From: Arenicola marina
Lineage: Eukaryota > Annelida > Polychaeta > Arenicolidae
Assembly (NCBI GenBank): GCA_964019135.1
Contig: OZ025248.1
Span: 71,306,119-71,370,118 of the forward strand
Reading direction: 5' to 3'
Length of the DNA stretch: 64,000 nucleotides
Below are positions 19,978-30,974 of the stretch, one piece after another. How positions within the stretch are numbered: the stretch's first letter is position 1; each line of letters opens with the position of its first letter. The position numbers and the translations under genes were made by a program. The notes beneath the pieces were generated by a model. That model was not told the DNA's origin. It did no database searches and worked only from the letters and a program-made list of their open reading frames with translations.

Positions 19978-22900
19978 TAACCGCCCGTTAGATGCCGACA
20001 TAGCAGTGGAGGCCGCCCGTTAGATGCCGACATAGCAGTGGAGGCCGCCCGTTAGATGCCGACGTAGTAGTGGAGGCCGCCCGTCAGACGCCGACGTTGT
20101 AGTGGAGGCCGCCCGTCAGACGCCGACGTTGTAGTTGAGGCCGCCCGTTAGACGCCGACATAGTGGAGGCCGCCCGTTATACGCCGACGTTGTAGTGGAG
20201 GCCGCCCGTTAGACGCCGACGTAGCAGTGAAGGCCGCCCGTTAGACGCCGACGTAGTAGTGGAGGCCGCCCGTTAGACGCCGACGTTGTAGTGGAGGCCG
20301 CCCGTTAGCAGTTGACATAGTAGTGGAGGCCGCCCGTCAGACGCCGACGTTGTAGTAGAGGCCGCCCGTTAGACGCCGACGTAGCAGTGAAGGCCGCCCG
20401 TTAGACGCCGACGTAGTAGTGGAGGCCGCCCGTTAGACGCCGACGTAGCAGTGAAGGCCGCCCGCTAGACGCCGACATAGAAGTGGAGGCCGCCCGCTAG
20501 ACGCCGACATAGTAGTGGATGCCGCCCGTTAGACGCCGGCGTTGTAGAGGAGGCCGCCCGTTATACGCCGGCATAGTGGAGGCCGCCCGTCAGACGCCGA
20601 CGTTGTAGTGGAGGCCGCCCGTTAGCAGTTGACATAGTAGTGGAGGCCGCCCGTTAGACGCCGGCATTGTAGTGGAGGCCGCCCGTCAGACGCCGACGTT
20701 GTAGTGGAGGCCGCCCGTTAGACGCCGGCATAGTGGAGGCCGCCCGTTAGACGCCGGCATAGTGGAGGCCGCCCGTCAGACGCCGACGTTGTAGTGGAGG
20801 CCGCCCGTTAGCAGTTGACATAGTAGTGGAAGCCGCCCGTTAGACGCCGGCGTTGTAGTGGAAGCCGCCCGTCAGACGCCGACGTTGTAGTGGAGGCCGC
20901 CCGTTAGACGCCGGCGTTGTAGTGGAGGCCGCCCGTCAGACGCCGACGTTGTAGTGGAGGCCGCCCGTTAGCAGTTGACGTAGTAGTGGAGGCCGCCCGT
21001 CAGACGCCGACGTAACAGTGAAGGCCGCCCGCTAGACGCCGACATAGTAGTGGAGGCCGCCCGCTAGACGCCGACATAGTAGTGGAGGCCGCCCGTTATA
21101 CGCCGACGTAGCAGTGAAGGCCGCTCGTTAGACGACGGCGTTGTAGTGGAGGCCGCCCGTTAGACGCCGACGTAGTAGTGGAGGCCGCCCGTTAGACGCC
21201 GACGTAGCAGTGAAGGCCGCCCATTAGACGCCGACATAGTGGAGGCCGCCCGTTAGACGCCGACATAGTGGAGGCCGCCCGTCAGACGCCGACGTTGTAG
21301 TAGAGGCCGCCCGTTAGACGCCGACGTTGTAGTGGAGGCCGCCCGTTAGACGCCGACGTAGTAGTGGAGGCCGCCCGTTAGACGCCGACGTAGCAGTGAA
21401 GGCCGCCCGCTAGACGCCGAAGTAATAGTGGAGGCCGCCCGCTAGACGCCGACATAGTAGTGGAGGCCGCCCGTTATACGCCGACGTAGCAGTGAAGGCC
21501 GCCCCTCAGACGCCGGCGTTGTAGTGGAGGCCGCCCGTTAGACGCCGACGTAGTAGTGGAGGCCGCCCGTTAGACGCCGACGTAGCAGTGAAGGCCGCCC
21601 GCTAGACGCCGAAGTAATAGTGGAGGCCGCCCGCTAGACGCCGACATAGTAGTGGAGGCCGCCTAATTACGCCGACGTAGCAGTGAAGGCCGCCCCTTAG
21701 ACGCCGGCGTTGTAGTGGAGGCCGCCCGTTAGACGCCGACATAGTAGTGGAGGCCGCCCGTTATACGCCGACATAGCAGTGAAGGCCGCCCGTTAGACGC
21801 CGGCGTTGTAGTGGAGGCCGCCCGCTAGACGCCGACATAGTACTGGAGGCCGCCCTTTAGACGCCGACATAGTAGTGGAGGCCGCCCGTTAGACGCCGGC
21901 ATTGTAGTGGAGGCCGCCCGTTAGACGCCAGCGTTGTAGTGGAGACCGCCCGTTAGGCGCCGACATAGTAGAGGCCGCCCGTTAGACGCCGACATAGTAC
22001 TGGAGGCCGCCCTTTAGACGCCGACATAGTACTGGAGGCCGCCCGTTAGACGCCGGCGTTGTAGTAGAGGCCGCCCGTTAGACGCCAGCGTTGTAGTGGA
22101 GACCGCCCGTTAGGCGCCGACATAGTAGAGGCCGCCCGTTAGACGCCGACGTTGTAGTGGACGCCGCCCGTTAGCAGTTGACATAGTAGTGGAGGCCGCC
22201 CGTTAGGCGCCGACATAGTAGAGGCCGCCCGTTAGACGCCGACGTTGTAGTGGAGGCCGCCCGTTAGACGCCGACGTTGTAGTTGAGGCCGCCCGCTAGA
22301 CGCCGAAGTAATAGTGGAGGCCGCCCGCTAGACGCCGACATAGTACTGGAGGCCGCCCTTTAGACGCCGACGTTGTAGTGGAGGCCGCCCGTTAGCAGTT
22401 GACATAGTAGTGGAGGCCGCCCGTTAGACGCCGGCATTGTAGTGGAGGCCACCCGTTAGACGCCGGCGTTGTAGTAGAGGCCGCCCGTTAGACGCCGACG
22501 TTGTAGTGGAGGCCGCCCGTTAGACGCCGACGTAGCAGTGAAGGCCGCCCGCTAGACGCCGAAGTAATAGTGGAGGCCGCCCGCTAGACGCCGACATAGT
22601 ACTGGAGGCCGCCCTTTAGACGCCGACGTTGTAGTGGAGGCCGCCCGTTAGCAGTTGACATAGTAGTGGAGGCCGCCCGTTAGACGCCGGCATTGTAGTG
22701 GAGGCCACCCGTTAGACGCCGGCGTTGTAGTAGAGGCCGCCCGTTAGACGCCGACGTTGTAGTAGAGGCCGCCCGTTAGACGCCAGCGTTGTAGTGGAGA
22801 CCGCCCGTTAGCAGTTGACATAGTAGTGGAGGCCGCCGACATAGTAGAGGCCGCCCGTTAGACGCCGACGTTGTAGTGGACGCCGCCCGTTAGCAGTTGA

Positions 22901-24806
22901 CATAGTAGTGGAGGCCGCCCGTTAGGCGCCGACATAGTAGAGGCCGCCCGTTAGACGCCGACGTTGTACTGGAGGCCGCCCGTTAGACGCCGACGTTGTA
23001 GTTGAGGCCGCCCGTTAGACGCCAGCGTTGTAGTGGAGGCCGCCCGTTAGACGCCGACGTAGCAGTGAAGGCCGCCCGTTAGACGCCGACGTAGCAGTGA
23101 AGGCCGCCCGTTAGACGCCGACTTAGTAATGGAGGCCGCCCGTTAGACGCCGGCGTTGTAGTGGAGGCCGCCCGTTAGACGCCGACGTAACAGTGGAGGC
23201 CGCCCGTTAGACGCCGACGTAGTAGTGGAGGCCGCCCGTTAGACGCCGGCGTTGTAGTGGAGGCCGCCCGTTAGACGCCGACATAGTAGTGGAGGCCGCC
23301 CGTTATACGCCGACGTAGCAGTGAAGGCCGCCCGTTAGACGCCGGCGTTGTAGTGGAGGCCGCCCGCTAGACGCCGACATAGTACTGGAGGCCGCCCTTT
23401 AGACGCCGACATAGTAGTGGAGGCCGCCCGTTAGACGCCGGCGTTGTAGTAGAGGCCGCCCGTTAGACGCCAGCGTTGTAGTAGAGACCGCCCGTTAGGC
23501 GCCGACATAGTAGAGGCCGCCCGTTAGACGCCGACGTTGTAGTGGACGCCGCCCGTTAGCAGTTGACATAGTAGTGGAGGCCGCCCGTTAGGCGCCGACA
23601 TAGTAGAGGCCGCCCGTTAGACGCCGACGTTGTAGTGGAGGCCGCCCGTTAGACGCCGACGTTGTAGTTGAGGCCGCCCGCTAGACGCCGAAGTAATAGT
23701 GGAGGCCGCCCGCTAGACGCCGACATAGTACTGGAGGCCGCCCTTTAGACGCCGACGTTGTAGTGGAGGCCGCCCGTTAGCAGTTGACATAGTAGTGGAG
23801 GCCGCCCGTTAGACGCCGGCATTGTAGTGGAGGCCACCCGTTAGACGCCGGCGTTGTAGTAGAGGCCGCCCGTTAGACGCCGACGTTGTAGTGGAGGCCG
23901 CCCGTTAGACGCCGACATAGTGGAGGCCGCCCGTCAGACGCCGACGTTGTAGTAGAGGCCGCCCGTTAGACGCCGACGTAGCAGTGAAGGCCGCCCGCTA
24001 GACGCCGAAGTAATAGTGGAGGCCGCCCGCTAGACGCCGACATAGTACTGGAGGCCGCCCTTTAGACGCCGACGTTGTAGTGGAGGCCGCCCGTTAGCAG
24101 TTGACATAGTAGTGGAGGCCGCCCGTTAGACGCCGGCATTGTAGTGGAGGCCACCCGTTAGACGCCGGCGTTGTAGTAGAGGCCGCCCGTTAGACGCCGG
24201 CGTTGTAGTAGAGGCCGCCCGTTAGACGCCAGCGTTGTAGTGGAGACCGCCCGTTAGCAGTTGACATAGTAGTGGAGGCCGCCGACATAGTAGAGGCCGC
24301 CCGTTAGACGCCGACGTTGTAGTGGACGCCGCCCGTTAGCAGTTGACATAGTAGTGGAGGCCGCCCGTTAGGCGCCGACATAGTAGAGGCCGCCCGTTAG
24401 ACGCCGACGTTGTACTGGAGGCCGCCCGTTAGACGCCGACGTTGTAGTTGAGGCCGCCCGTTAGACGCCAGCGTTGTAGTGGAGGCCGCCCGTTAGACGC
24501 CGACGTAGCAGTGAAGGCCGCCCGTTAGACGCCGACGTAGCAGTGAAGGCCGCCCGTTAGACGCCGACGTAGTAGTGGAGGCCGCCCGTTAGACGCCGGC
24601 GTTGTAGTGGAGGCCGCCCGTTAGACGCCGACGTAACAGTGGAGGCCGCCCGTTAGACGCCGACGTAGTAGTGGAGGCCGCCCGTTAGACGCCGGCGTTG
24701 TAGTGGAGGCCGCCCGTTAGACGCCGACGTAACAGTGGAGGCCGCCCGTTAGACGCCGACGTAGTAGTGGAGGCCGCCCGTTAGCAGCTGACGTAGTATT
24801 GGAGGT
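19978..24806 (+). repeat. 32-bp minisatellite, 4.8 kb, with higher-order structure
   Basis: About 150 units of GGCCGCCCGTTAGACGCCGA plus a CGTTGTAGTGGA-type end. Common variants include shortened 28-29-bp units lacking TAGT and a GTTAGCAGTTGACATAGTAG form. Stop codons in every frame (TAG within the unit) rule out coding. Rare landmarks repeat at a fixed distance: GGCCGCCGAC at 22831 and 24277, and GGCCACCC at 22703 and 24149, both 1446 bp apart. That shows block duplication within the array. Confidence 0.97.
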
Positions 24807-24945
24807 TTCTCTCCTGTCGGGCGGTGAGGCGGCCGATCCTGATCATGACTACGAGGAAGGCGATCGCCTGCTGATGGCTGAGCACGTCCCGGAGATCGCC
24901 TTCCACGACCCCCGCCAGCTGGCCGCCTGGCGAGAACAAACGTAG
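24788..24945 (+). other. Candidate orphan exon at the edge of the 32-bp array
   Basis: After TTAGCAG the plus strand is open with a protein-like composition: DVVLEVSLLSGGEAADPDHD, then YEEGDRLLMAEHVPEIAFH and DPRQLAAWREQT, ending at TAG 24943-24945. A GT at 24942 could instead be a donor. I do not recognise the family, and the minus-strand frame over the same bases looks less natural (Arg/Pro/Gly-rich). It could be the last exon of an unseen + strand gene, an exon remnant, or chance. Confidence 0.3.
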
Positions 24946-25164
24946 GCATTACAACTACTCACACACATGTGTAGGACAATGCCATGTATTTAATATGCAG
25001 CAGAAGTCAAGGTCCGAACACACAACTTCTTAATCTACAACTGTCACCAACTGAGATTGGGATGCTGTCTCTGCTTGTAGGTTTGTCATCAATGACAATG
25101 CCCAAGGTTTGCGCATTCATACTTACATGTGTGTGTGTGTGGGGCGGGGGGAGGGGGGAGAGGG

Positions 25165-25440
25165 GGGCATCTCGTGGCTTAGTATGTGGCGGGTTCCACC
25201 CCCACAGCGTATACTTGAATTGAATGGACAGGTCAGCCCAGGCGGCCGGTGCTTGGTTCGAATACCACCCGTGCAAATGCCTGTTTGCTTAGGATAAAAT
25301 CCTGTGTCTTTCTTGACAATAGTAGTGGGATACCCCTGGACCTCCTGCGCAGACGGTTACTCTCTTCTTTGACCCTTCGCATTGTCGCGATGTGATTTAT
25401 GACACAGTTTAAAGCGTCTTACTTTTAATCAATCAATCAA
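25165..25440 (+). mobile_element. tRNA-derived SINE (family A)
   Basis: It contains AGCCCAGGCGGCCGGTGCTT, a B-box TGGTTCGAATACC, a body with TTAAAGCGTCTTACTTTTAA, and an AATCAATCAATCAA tail. It is homologous to 27565-27833 and 38145-38413. It ends just beside the SKA3 stop codon on the other strand. Left boundary approximate. Confidence 0.75.
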
Positions 25441-25445
25441 CCATA

Positions 25446-25596
25446 TCAAGTGAATGTGTTTTCACCTTTTACTTTGTCCACCAACAGACTGTTCACTTTG
25501 TCCACAGCGCTGGTCATGTCCTTAAATCCAAGAACGTTCCGCACATAGTCCGGCTGTTTACTGTATTCCTCCGCGGTTACCTGGGCAAGGGGAAAA
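25446..25596 (-). CDS. SKA3: SKA3 exon 7: conserved C-terminus
   Basis: The exon enters in phase 2 after TTGCTTGTCAG. It encodes FPLAQVTAEEYSKQPDYVRN and VLGFKDMTSAVDKVNSLL, then stops at 25446-25448. The block (EEY...P.Y......D...A..K.N..L) is the typical SKA3 C-terminal signature. The exon is too short to stand out as an open frame. Confidence 0.82.
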
Positions 25597-28500
25597 CTGA
25601 CAAGCAAAAACATAAAACCGATTTGAACATTTCATGTTTATCGCTGCATGTATGAAAGGGACATTAAGAACAGTTTATTGAAGCGGACGATAAAGGCTCA
25701 GACAGGATACGGGAGACTTGTGCTGAGATGAACCCATCTCGCACTCCATCCCAGGCTATGTGCAATTTTTGGCACACAAAATTAGTCAAATTTTAGCCTA
25801 GAAGCTGATCATCAAACTGTTTTTGCAAAAATCTTAGTCGCAGAGTGAGAGCAGGGTTTATCCCAGACCTGGTGTCACAGACGCTCATACTCATAGGAGC
25901 GACAAGTTCATAATTTAAACAATTAAAAAGTAGAGATACCCAAAAAAATAAAAGTAAAAAAAAAAAAAACACACAAATACTTCAAAAGCTAGGTCTACAA
26001 ATGATGGTTCTGTTATCGATACCGACTTAAAAAACGTAAGACTTTTGAAAAGGTTTAAATTAAATGAGACAGGTATGGCGTGGGCATCAATAAATACAAC
26101 AGTGATAATCGCCATACAGACACTAACCGCTCATGGGTTGACTTCCCAGCGGACAGCGGCGGTGTTCCGGAAGGACCCGGATGTGGGTTAACGGCGGGTT
26201 GCACGTTCTCCTTGTCCTCCTCCCCCTCCTCCTCCGCCTCACCCTCCACTTCACTGTCCCTCTGATACGCCGAGGCCAGCTCCTGCGCCACCTCGTCAGC
26301 ACGTGGGTTGAACGAAAAGTCGTATCTGCCCGTCAACTCCGGCATTTTGGGTGTCTCCGGGAGCGAGAAGCCCCTGAACTGAGGCTGCTCCGGGCGTGTC
26401 CGGACCGGGGTCAAGGCCGCCAGCTCGGCACACAGTCGATCCAGATTGGACGCTGACACACCCGCTGCCCCGGGATGACCACTAGACGGCGCTGGGGTTT
26501 GCAGTTTTGCGGGTGTTTCGTGCGTGATGGAACTGTTATCACACCCAGCGTCTGCTTTCGTTTTGCCGGCTGTTTTGAAATTCTGCAAACGTTGGATCAA
26601 GTTACAATTATGGTGCATGTTAGTTTATTTCTGGCATTGAACTGCTTTCGCAGACATAATATATAGATACAGATTAGTGTGGTGTTGACGGGGATATCAG
26701 ATGAGCCGGTAAAACGGTCAGAAAAGATAAAGCGTTAGATCTGCTGTTCAGTTATAGTATCAAGTAGCATTTCTGGCATGTAACTGACAGCGAGCGAGTA
26801 AGGCAAAAGTACAACATAATGCATCACGGAGCACATGTATATAGGGTAGCAATGGGGGAGAGCGGGGGAGGGGTGGAATGGCACGCGACCGAAGACACGG
26901 TTATACCGGACTGACAGTTATGGGCTATTGCTATGGGGGGAAGAGGGGGGGGGGGGCTCGACGGGTTAAGCGTTCACCCCACCCCCCGCCCCGCCCTCGT
27001 GTCAGATACCGTGTCATCCCTTCAACTCGTTAGGGGTAGCTAGGACTCGGATTAGGCTTTACTGTGCACACAAGTGGGGTAAATACGCCAAGCCACAGAC
27101 CCAGGAATACCTTGAAGGAGAAGGTGAGTTCGGGAGGCTCCGGGGTGTCAGACTGAACACCCCCCGCGGCCGGCAGCTGGGGTCTGGGTGCCGCCAAGGG
27201 CCCCCCCACAGATACATCACCCAGGGGGGCGGTGTCCTGCAAAAACTGCAGCGTCCGAGGCAGGATGCGACATAAGATGAACGAAATAAAACAGACATTT
27301 AAAAAAAGAAGAAATTAGTTTAAGTAGATCTATGCATAATAATGCAAGATAATATAAAAATGGCTGCGTGAAAAATAAATAGAAGAGGTTCACAATGCAT
27401 CCCACCCTGTATATTACCATACCAGCCCCATGGGTATTGGTATTTCCGACTGACACTCATACTCCACGTAACCTAGCGGTGACATGGTCATAACTGCCAT
27501 ATTTTACCGAAGCAACATATGCATTATCTTGTCTTTTCAGTTCATATTTTCGCCTCCAACCTTATCAGGGTCACCTCGCGGACTAAGCTAGTAGGTAGCG
27601 CCTTCTGCTATTGCCGAGTGTATTCTGCTTGGCCAGCTCTAGCGGCCGGTGCGTGGTTTGAATCCCACCTGTACAAATGTCTTATGTTTGTGCGGGATAA
27701 TAACGATCCCATGTCACGCTCGGAGACAGGACTACTCTCTGACTGGACTTCTGCCACTGTCGCCATATGACCTACAGAGAGGTCAAATAGAGCGTCTATT
27801 TTAAACCAACCAATGAACTAATCAATCAGACTTAACCAACGGTAGAGACCCCCATGTTATCTCACGGTCGGGGTTGGTTGTATATTCAAGACGCTGTAAC
27901 CACTTTTGGTCAAATCGCGTCAATGGGAGAAGGAAGGGAGAGTGGAGCCATGTCCCCGGGGGTACCCCTCTACTCTGCGCAGGAGGACATGGTATCTTTA
28001 TCCTGCGACCACACAGACATGGTCACAGCGGGGCTCGAACCATCGATCCACGCGCCGTTAGGCTCCCAGGTGGCCAGAGCACTCATTGGGAGCGCTCTAA
28101 CCCTCTGAGCTACCGGGCCGGCCCCTCACGGTCGGGGCTTCGCTCGCCCCGGGAGTCTCACCACACACAGACCACTCGTACCTTGTAGGTGAAGGTAATA
28201 TCTGGAGCCTCCGGAGTGTCTTCATATGTCCTGGCGGTCCGGGCAGGCTGCTCCCGGGTGTACGGCTCGGCTTCCTGCGAAGGTTGGTCGTTGTTTTGTT
28301 GGGCAGTCGTGCTGGTGCTGGAGGCGTTGGTCGTGCTGGTACTGGAGGCGTGGGTCGTGCTGGTACTAGAGGCGTTGGTCGTGCTGGTCACCGTCTGGGC
28401 GCTCAACCAGCGGCTGGTCAGCTCCGGAGCTTCAGGAGTTCCGTAGCTTAATGGCTCCAGAGACTGGAGGTCGTATTTGGTTTTTGTCGTCATCTCTCGC

Positions 28501-30812
28501 CGGCCGGAGTTAAAGCCAGGAGTCATTAACACAGGAGGTTCCGGCGTGACGGACCTGTCGTCATGGCTACCTGGAGCAGACGACTTTTGGTCGGCACTGA
28601 AACTCCTGCAACAGTAAGACAGAACTATACTCTAGACCAAACTACAACGGCAAAAAGATAAATCAGCGAGTCGATGTGAGGATATTTGATATTTTTTTAG
28701 TATTCCCGTCGGAGGCAAGGAAAAGTCAAATTGACCGTGTGCATCAGTACCCGAAAATTACATCCTTAGACAACTTCAACGATCCGCAACCCCAATCTCC
28801 TAAACTTAATAAGCGCAACTTTGTCAGCTGATCCGTTTACCGTGAACCAGCTTCTCCATGGGACTGTTTGGCGGCTGTGACACTCGCGGGAGGTGAGTGG
28901 CGGGGGCGGTTCTGGAGCATCCGGATCGTGGATTCGCTGATCCCGAACTCCGCCATGGTCGGGATCCCTCCGTGGGCCGCCTTCACAGATCTGTAAGATA
29001 AGATAAGATAAAGTTTTATTTAACGTCGCCATGTAAAAGTCAACAATAAACATGAGCACAAGCGCTATTATATTGACCGACAATGATAAAATGAGATGAG
29101 CTGATTAGATATATGTACATATGATAATAAAAATATAACAACATATGTTGTAAGCGCAGGTGAATTAAATGAATTGTGTATTTTAGGTCTCCTCTGTTCA
29201 TACATAGGCTGAACTGGGTCAAGAAAGCTCCCGGGGCGATGAATGGTCCATGGACCAAACATACCCCAGACCAGGTGCCCGGCCCCGGATTCCAATCTAC
29301 GGCCCAGATATCTGCGGTCCAGTGCACTAACCATTTCACAAGGAACACCAAGCCACTTGTACCAGGGACGAGAGGTAGATAATAGTGGGACCCATTGACC
29401 TTAGAACCTCCAGATGTACGTACAAGGCTAGTACACACAATACAAACAGGATCTGGGTACAGATGAATGCGGTGAGTATGTGTCATCATTGCCCATTCAT
29501 CTTCACTACCTTGGTGGTGAGGCCAGCTTTGCAGGTTCTCCGGCCATATGTGATTCACAATCTAATTTGTCATTCTCATTTGCATCTCCGTTTTCCTTCT
29601 CTGTAATTAAGTTAGAACATGTAAATTAACGATCCGGGATGGATTCATAGATGGAATGCTGTTCAATAGCTTACATATTACATTCCAAAATAAATTGTGA
29701 CATTAAATAGCGATAGCAATGATGGAACACATTTCTCTGCATGCGTCGCAAACATAATGAAAATGAAATGTTTTAATGAAAATACAGGAGTTACAAGAGA
29801 GAAAATATATAAATTTAGCATCTTATGCTGATGAACCACATCAACATTATGGTGAAACGATTTTCAATTGTAAATGTAAAAGTAGCACCCCGAACACATC
29901 TGGGGCAATTGCCTGTATTAAATATACAAATAAAATATGTCACTTTGCAAAGAGTTTAAACGTAAATGGATACAATTAAAATACTCTGCTGTTTTAGGAG
30001 TTGAACAGAACTATAGTTTAGAGGTTATTATTATGTCCGTTTTATGCTACCATTGATATAATGCATGGCGTAACAATTGCACCTTTGGGAAATAAATGAA
30101 TAACAAAAATAATAAGAAAATTATAATTGTAGTGGTACACATGTATGTACCATCTATTGACACTTGTTCTTTAGGTAGTTTTTCCAATGGCTGGAAGCCA
30201 TATCGCTGGAGATGCTGCTCGGTGGAGGCCAACATCTGGCTCATCCGAGCCACAAGCTTCTGGGAAACATCAACGAATTCTACAATATCATCCTTCTGCA
30301 ACTCCTCCAAGACTTGCATGCAGTCAGTCTGTAAAACAAGAGGTTTCCGAAGATAGATCATAGAGATGTATTTTAACAATAAACAAACAGTATTCTAGGT
30401 AAACAATTTGATAGGAATGTGTAAAATTATATATCAGTGGTTTGTAGTATAATAAAAACAACTTGCACCTAGTAAAAATAGAAATGCAGCTTTCGCTTGT
30501 GACATTGCCACATAATACACCATGCATTATACATTTATATGACTTTTTGGATGTTACATTATCCATAACATTTCTTTAATTCCAATATGGAACAAAACTA
30601 TTACATGGTAACCATCAGGGCAATAAAGATTGTAAAATTAATTGTCTTACTTTACACTGCTTAGTTTCTTGTAGTTTTCTATTCAGCATGAGAATGTTTC
30701 TTTTTTCATAAGAATAATCATCATCTTTGGCTTGAAGCTGACTTTCCACATTTTGCACCCCTTCCTCTGCCGTCTTAGCAGCTTTACGCAGCTGCTTAAA
30801 GAAGTCCATCAT
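25446..30812 (-). CDS. SKA3: SKA3, spindle and kinetochore-associated protein 3 (gene-level entry, seven coding exons)
   Basis: SKA3 is a subunit of the SKA complex, which links the Ndc80 complex at kinetochores to depolymerising spindle microtubules. Exons in transcript order: 30812-30651, 30328-30162, 28990-28841, 28605-28182, 27236-27111, 26582-26128, 25596-25446. The total is 1635 nt, about 544 aa, against 412 in human. The N-terminus is a coiled coil. The block LQRYGFQPL resembles the human FQKYGYSP block, and EFGISESTIRML resembles the human FGISEYTM and FGLERY motifs. Five TP-x-x-P-E-L-T-like motifs follow, and the C-terminus has the EEYSKQPDYVRN block. The extra length is in the disordered middle. 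The donor of exon 2 is the only junction I could not fix firmly. Confidence 0.88.
26128..26582 (-). CDS. SKA3: SKA3 exon 6: last TP motif and acidic region
   Basis: The exon enters in phase 0 after CGTTTGCAG and leaves in phase 2 at GAGCG|GTTAGT. It encodes SNLDRLCAELAALTP, ETPKMPELTGRYDFSFNP, then an acidic stretch (VEGEAEEEGEEDKENVQP). The TP-MPELT piece aligns with the human TPTPPEVT segment, the CDK1-phosphorylated area that helps bind Ndc80. Confidence 0.85.
27111..27236 (-). CDS. SKA3: SKA3 exon 5: TP motif
   Basis: 42 codons, phase 0 to 0. It encodes DTAPLGDVSVGGPLAAPRPQ and then SDTPEPPELTFSFK, another copy of the TP-motif block placed at the exon end, as in exon 4. Confidence 0.82.
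27565..27833 (+). mobile_element. tRNA-derived SINE (family A) in a SKA3 intron
   Basis: It contains GCGGCCGGTGCGTGGTTTGA, ATCCCACCTGTACAAATGTC and AGCGTCTATTTTAAACCAAC, with an AATCAATCAG tail. It shares order and spacing with 38145-38413. Left boundary approximate. Confidence 0.75.
27874..28124 (-). mobile_element. Full-length tRNA-derived SINE (family B) in a SKA3 intron
   Basis: Read on the minus strand: GGGGCCGGCCCGGTAGCTCA, a B-box GGTTCGAGCCC, a body with GGATAAAGATACCATGTCCT, and the tail TTACAGCGTCTTGAATATA. It is flanked by a 13-bp target-site duplication CTCACGGTCGGGG at 27861-27873 and 28125-28137. Confidence 0.92.
28182..28605 (-). CDS. SKA3: SKA3 exon 4: TP-motif region with coding Ser/Thr repeat
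   Basis: The exon enters in phase 2 after TACTGTTGCAG and leaves in phase 0 at AAG|GTACGA. It holds TPEPPVLMTPGF, TPEAPELTSRW and TPEAPDITFTYK. Between the last two is a 27-bp coding repeat giving about three copies of ASSTSTTNA. The region is low complexity and likely disordered. Confidence 0.85.
28841..28990 (-). CDS. SKA3: SKA3 exon 3: FGIS motif
   Basis: The exon enters in phase 2 and leaves in phase 2 at CG|GTAAAC. It encodes SVKAAHGGIPTMAEFGISES, TIRMLQNRPRHSPPASV and KQSHGEAGSR. The acceptor TTATCTTATCTTACAG is built from the tail of a minus-strand repeat element. Confidence 0.82.
28991..29400 (-). mobile_element. tRNA-derived element whose tail abuts SKA3 exon 3
   Basis: On the minus strand there is a tRNA-like head (GGCTTGGTGTTCCTTGTGAA, then GGTTAGTGCACTGGACCGC). 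The tail GGCGACGTTAAATAAAAC is followed by TTTATC repeats. That tail gives the pyrimidine-rich acceptor of the exon at 28990. A similar CCGACGTTAAATAAAATG occurs on the plus strand at 60860. Whether head and tail belong to one element is inferred. Confidence 0.5.
30162..30328 (-). CDS. SKA3: SKA3 exon 2: helical region
   Basis: The exon enters in phase 0 after TTGTTTTACAG. It encodes CMQVLEELQKDDIVEFVDV, KLVARMSQMLASTEQHLQR and YGFQPLEKLPKEQ. The 3' end at 30162 is set by the phase the next exon needs, but GTCAAT is a poor donor. An end near 30143, or a missed small exon, is possible. Confidence 0.75.
30651..30812 (-). CDS. SKA3: SKA3 exon 1: N-terminal coiled coil
   Basis: 54 codons from ATG at 30812 to donor GTAAGA. 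It encodes MMDFFKQLRKAAKTAEEG, VQNVESQL and a charged helix ending LNRKLQETKQCK. I chose the first of two adjacent Met codons. A TTTTTTTGTTAG acceptor at 30833-30844 suggests an upstream 5' UTR exon. Confidence 0.85.
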
Positions 30813-30974
30813 TCCAAAGGCTTGTTCCTTATCTAACAAAAAAAACCCATTCAGTCAGTGTCAGGAAAGCCACCCAAGTCATACTTGGTAACAGATGCGA
30901 TGGGGGATGGAAAGATGAATGGTGTTACCAGTAGTTGTCACGAATAATTACTTGTCTGTAGTAAGCTTTGTAGT

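Noticed and set aside
19978-24806. CRISPR-like direct repeats
   Set aside because: Units are contiguous without unique spacers, units vary by small substitutions, there are no cas genes, and the window is a eukaryotic genome.
24749-24949. 66-codon minus-strand frame (Arg/Pro/Gly-rich)
   Set aside because: It overlaps the more protein-like plus-strand candidate exon and starts in the repeat array.
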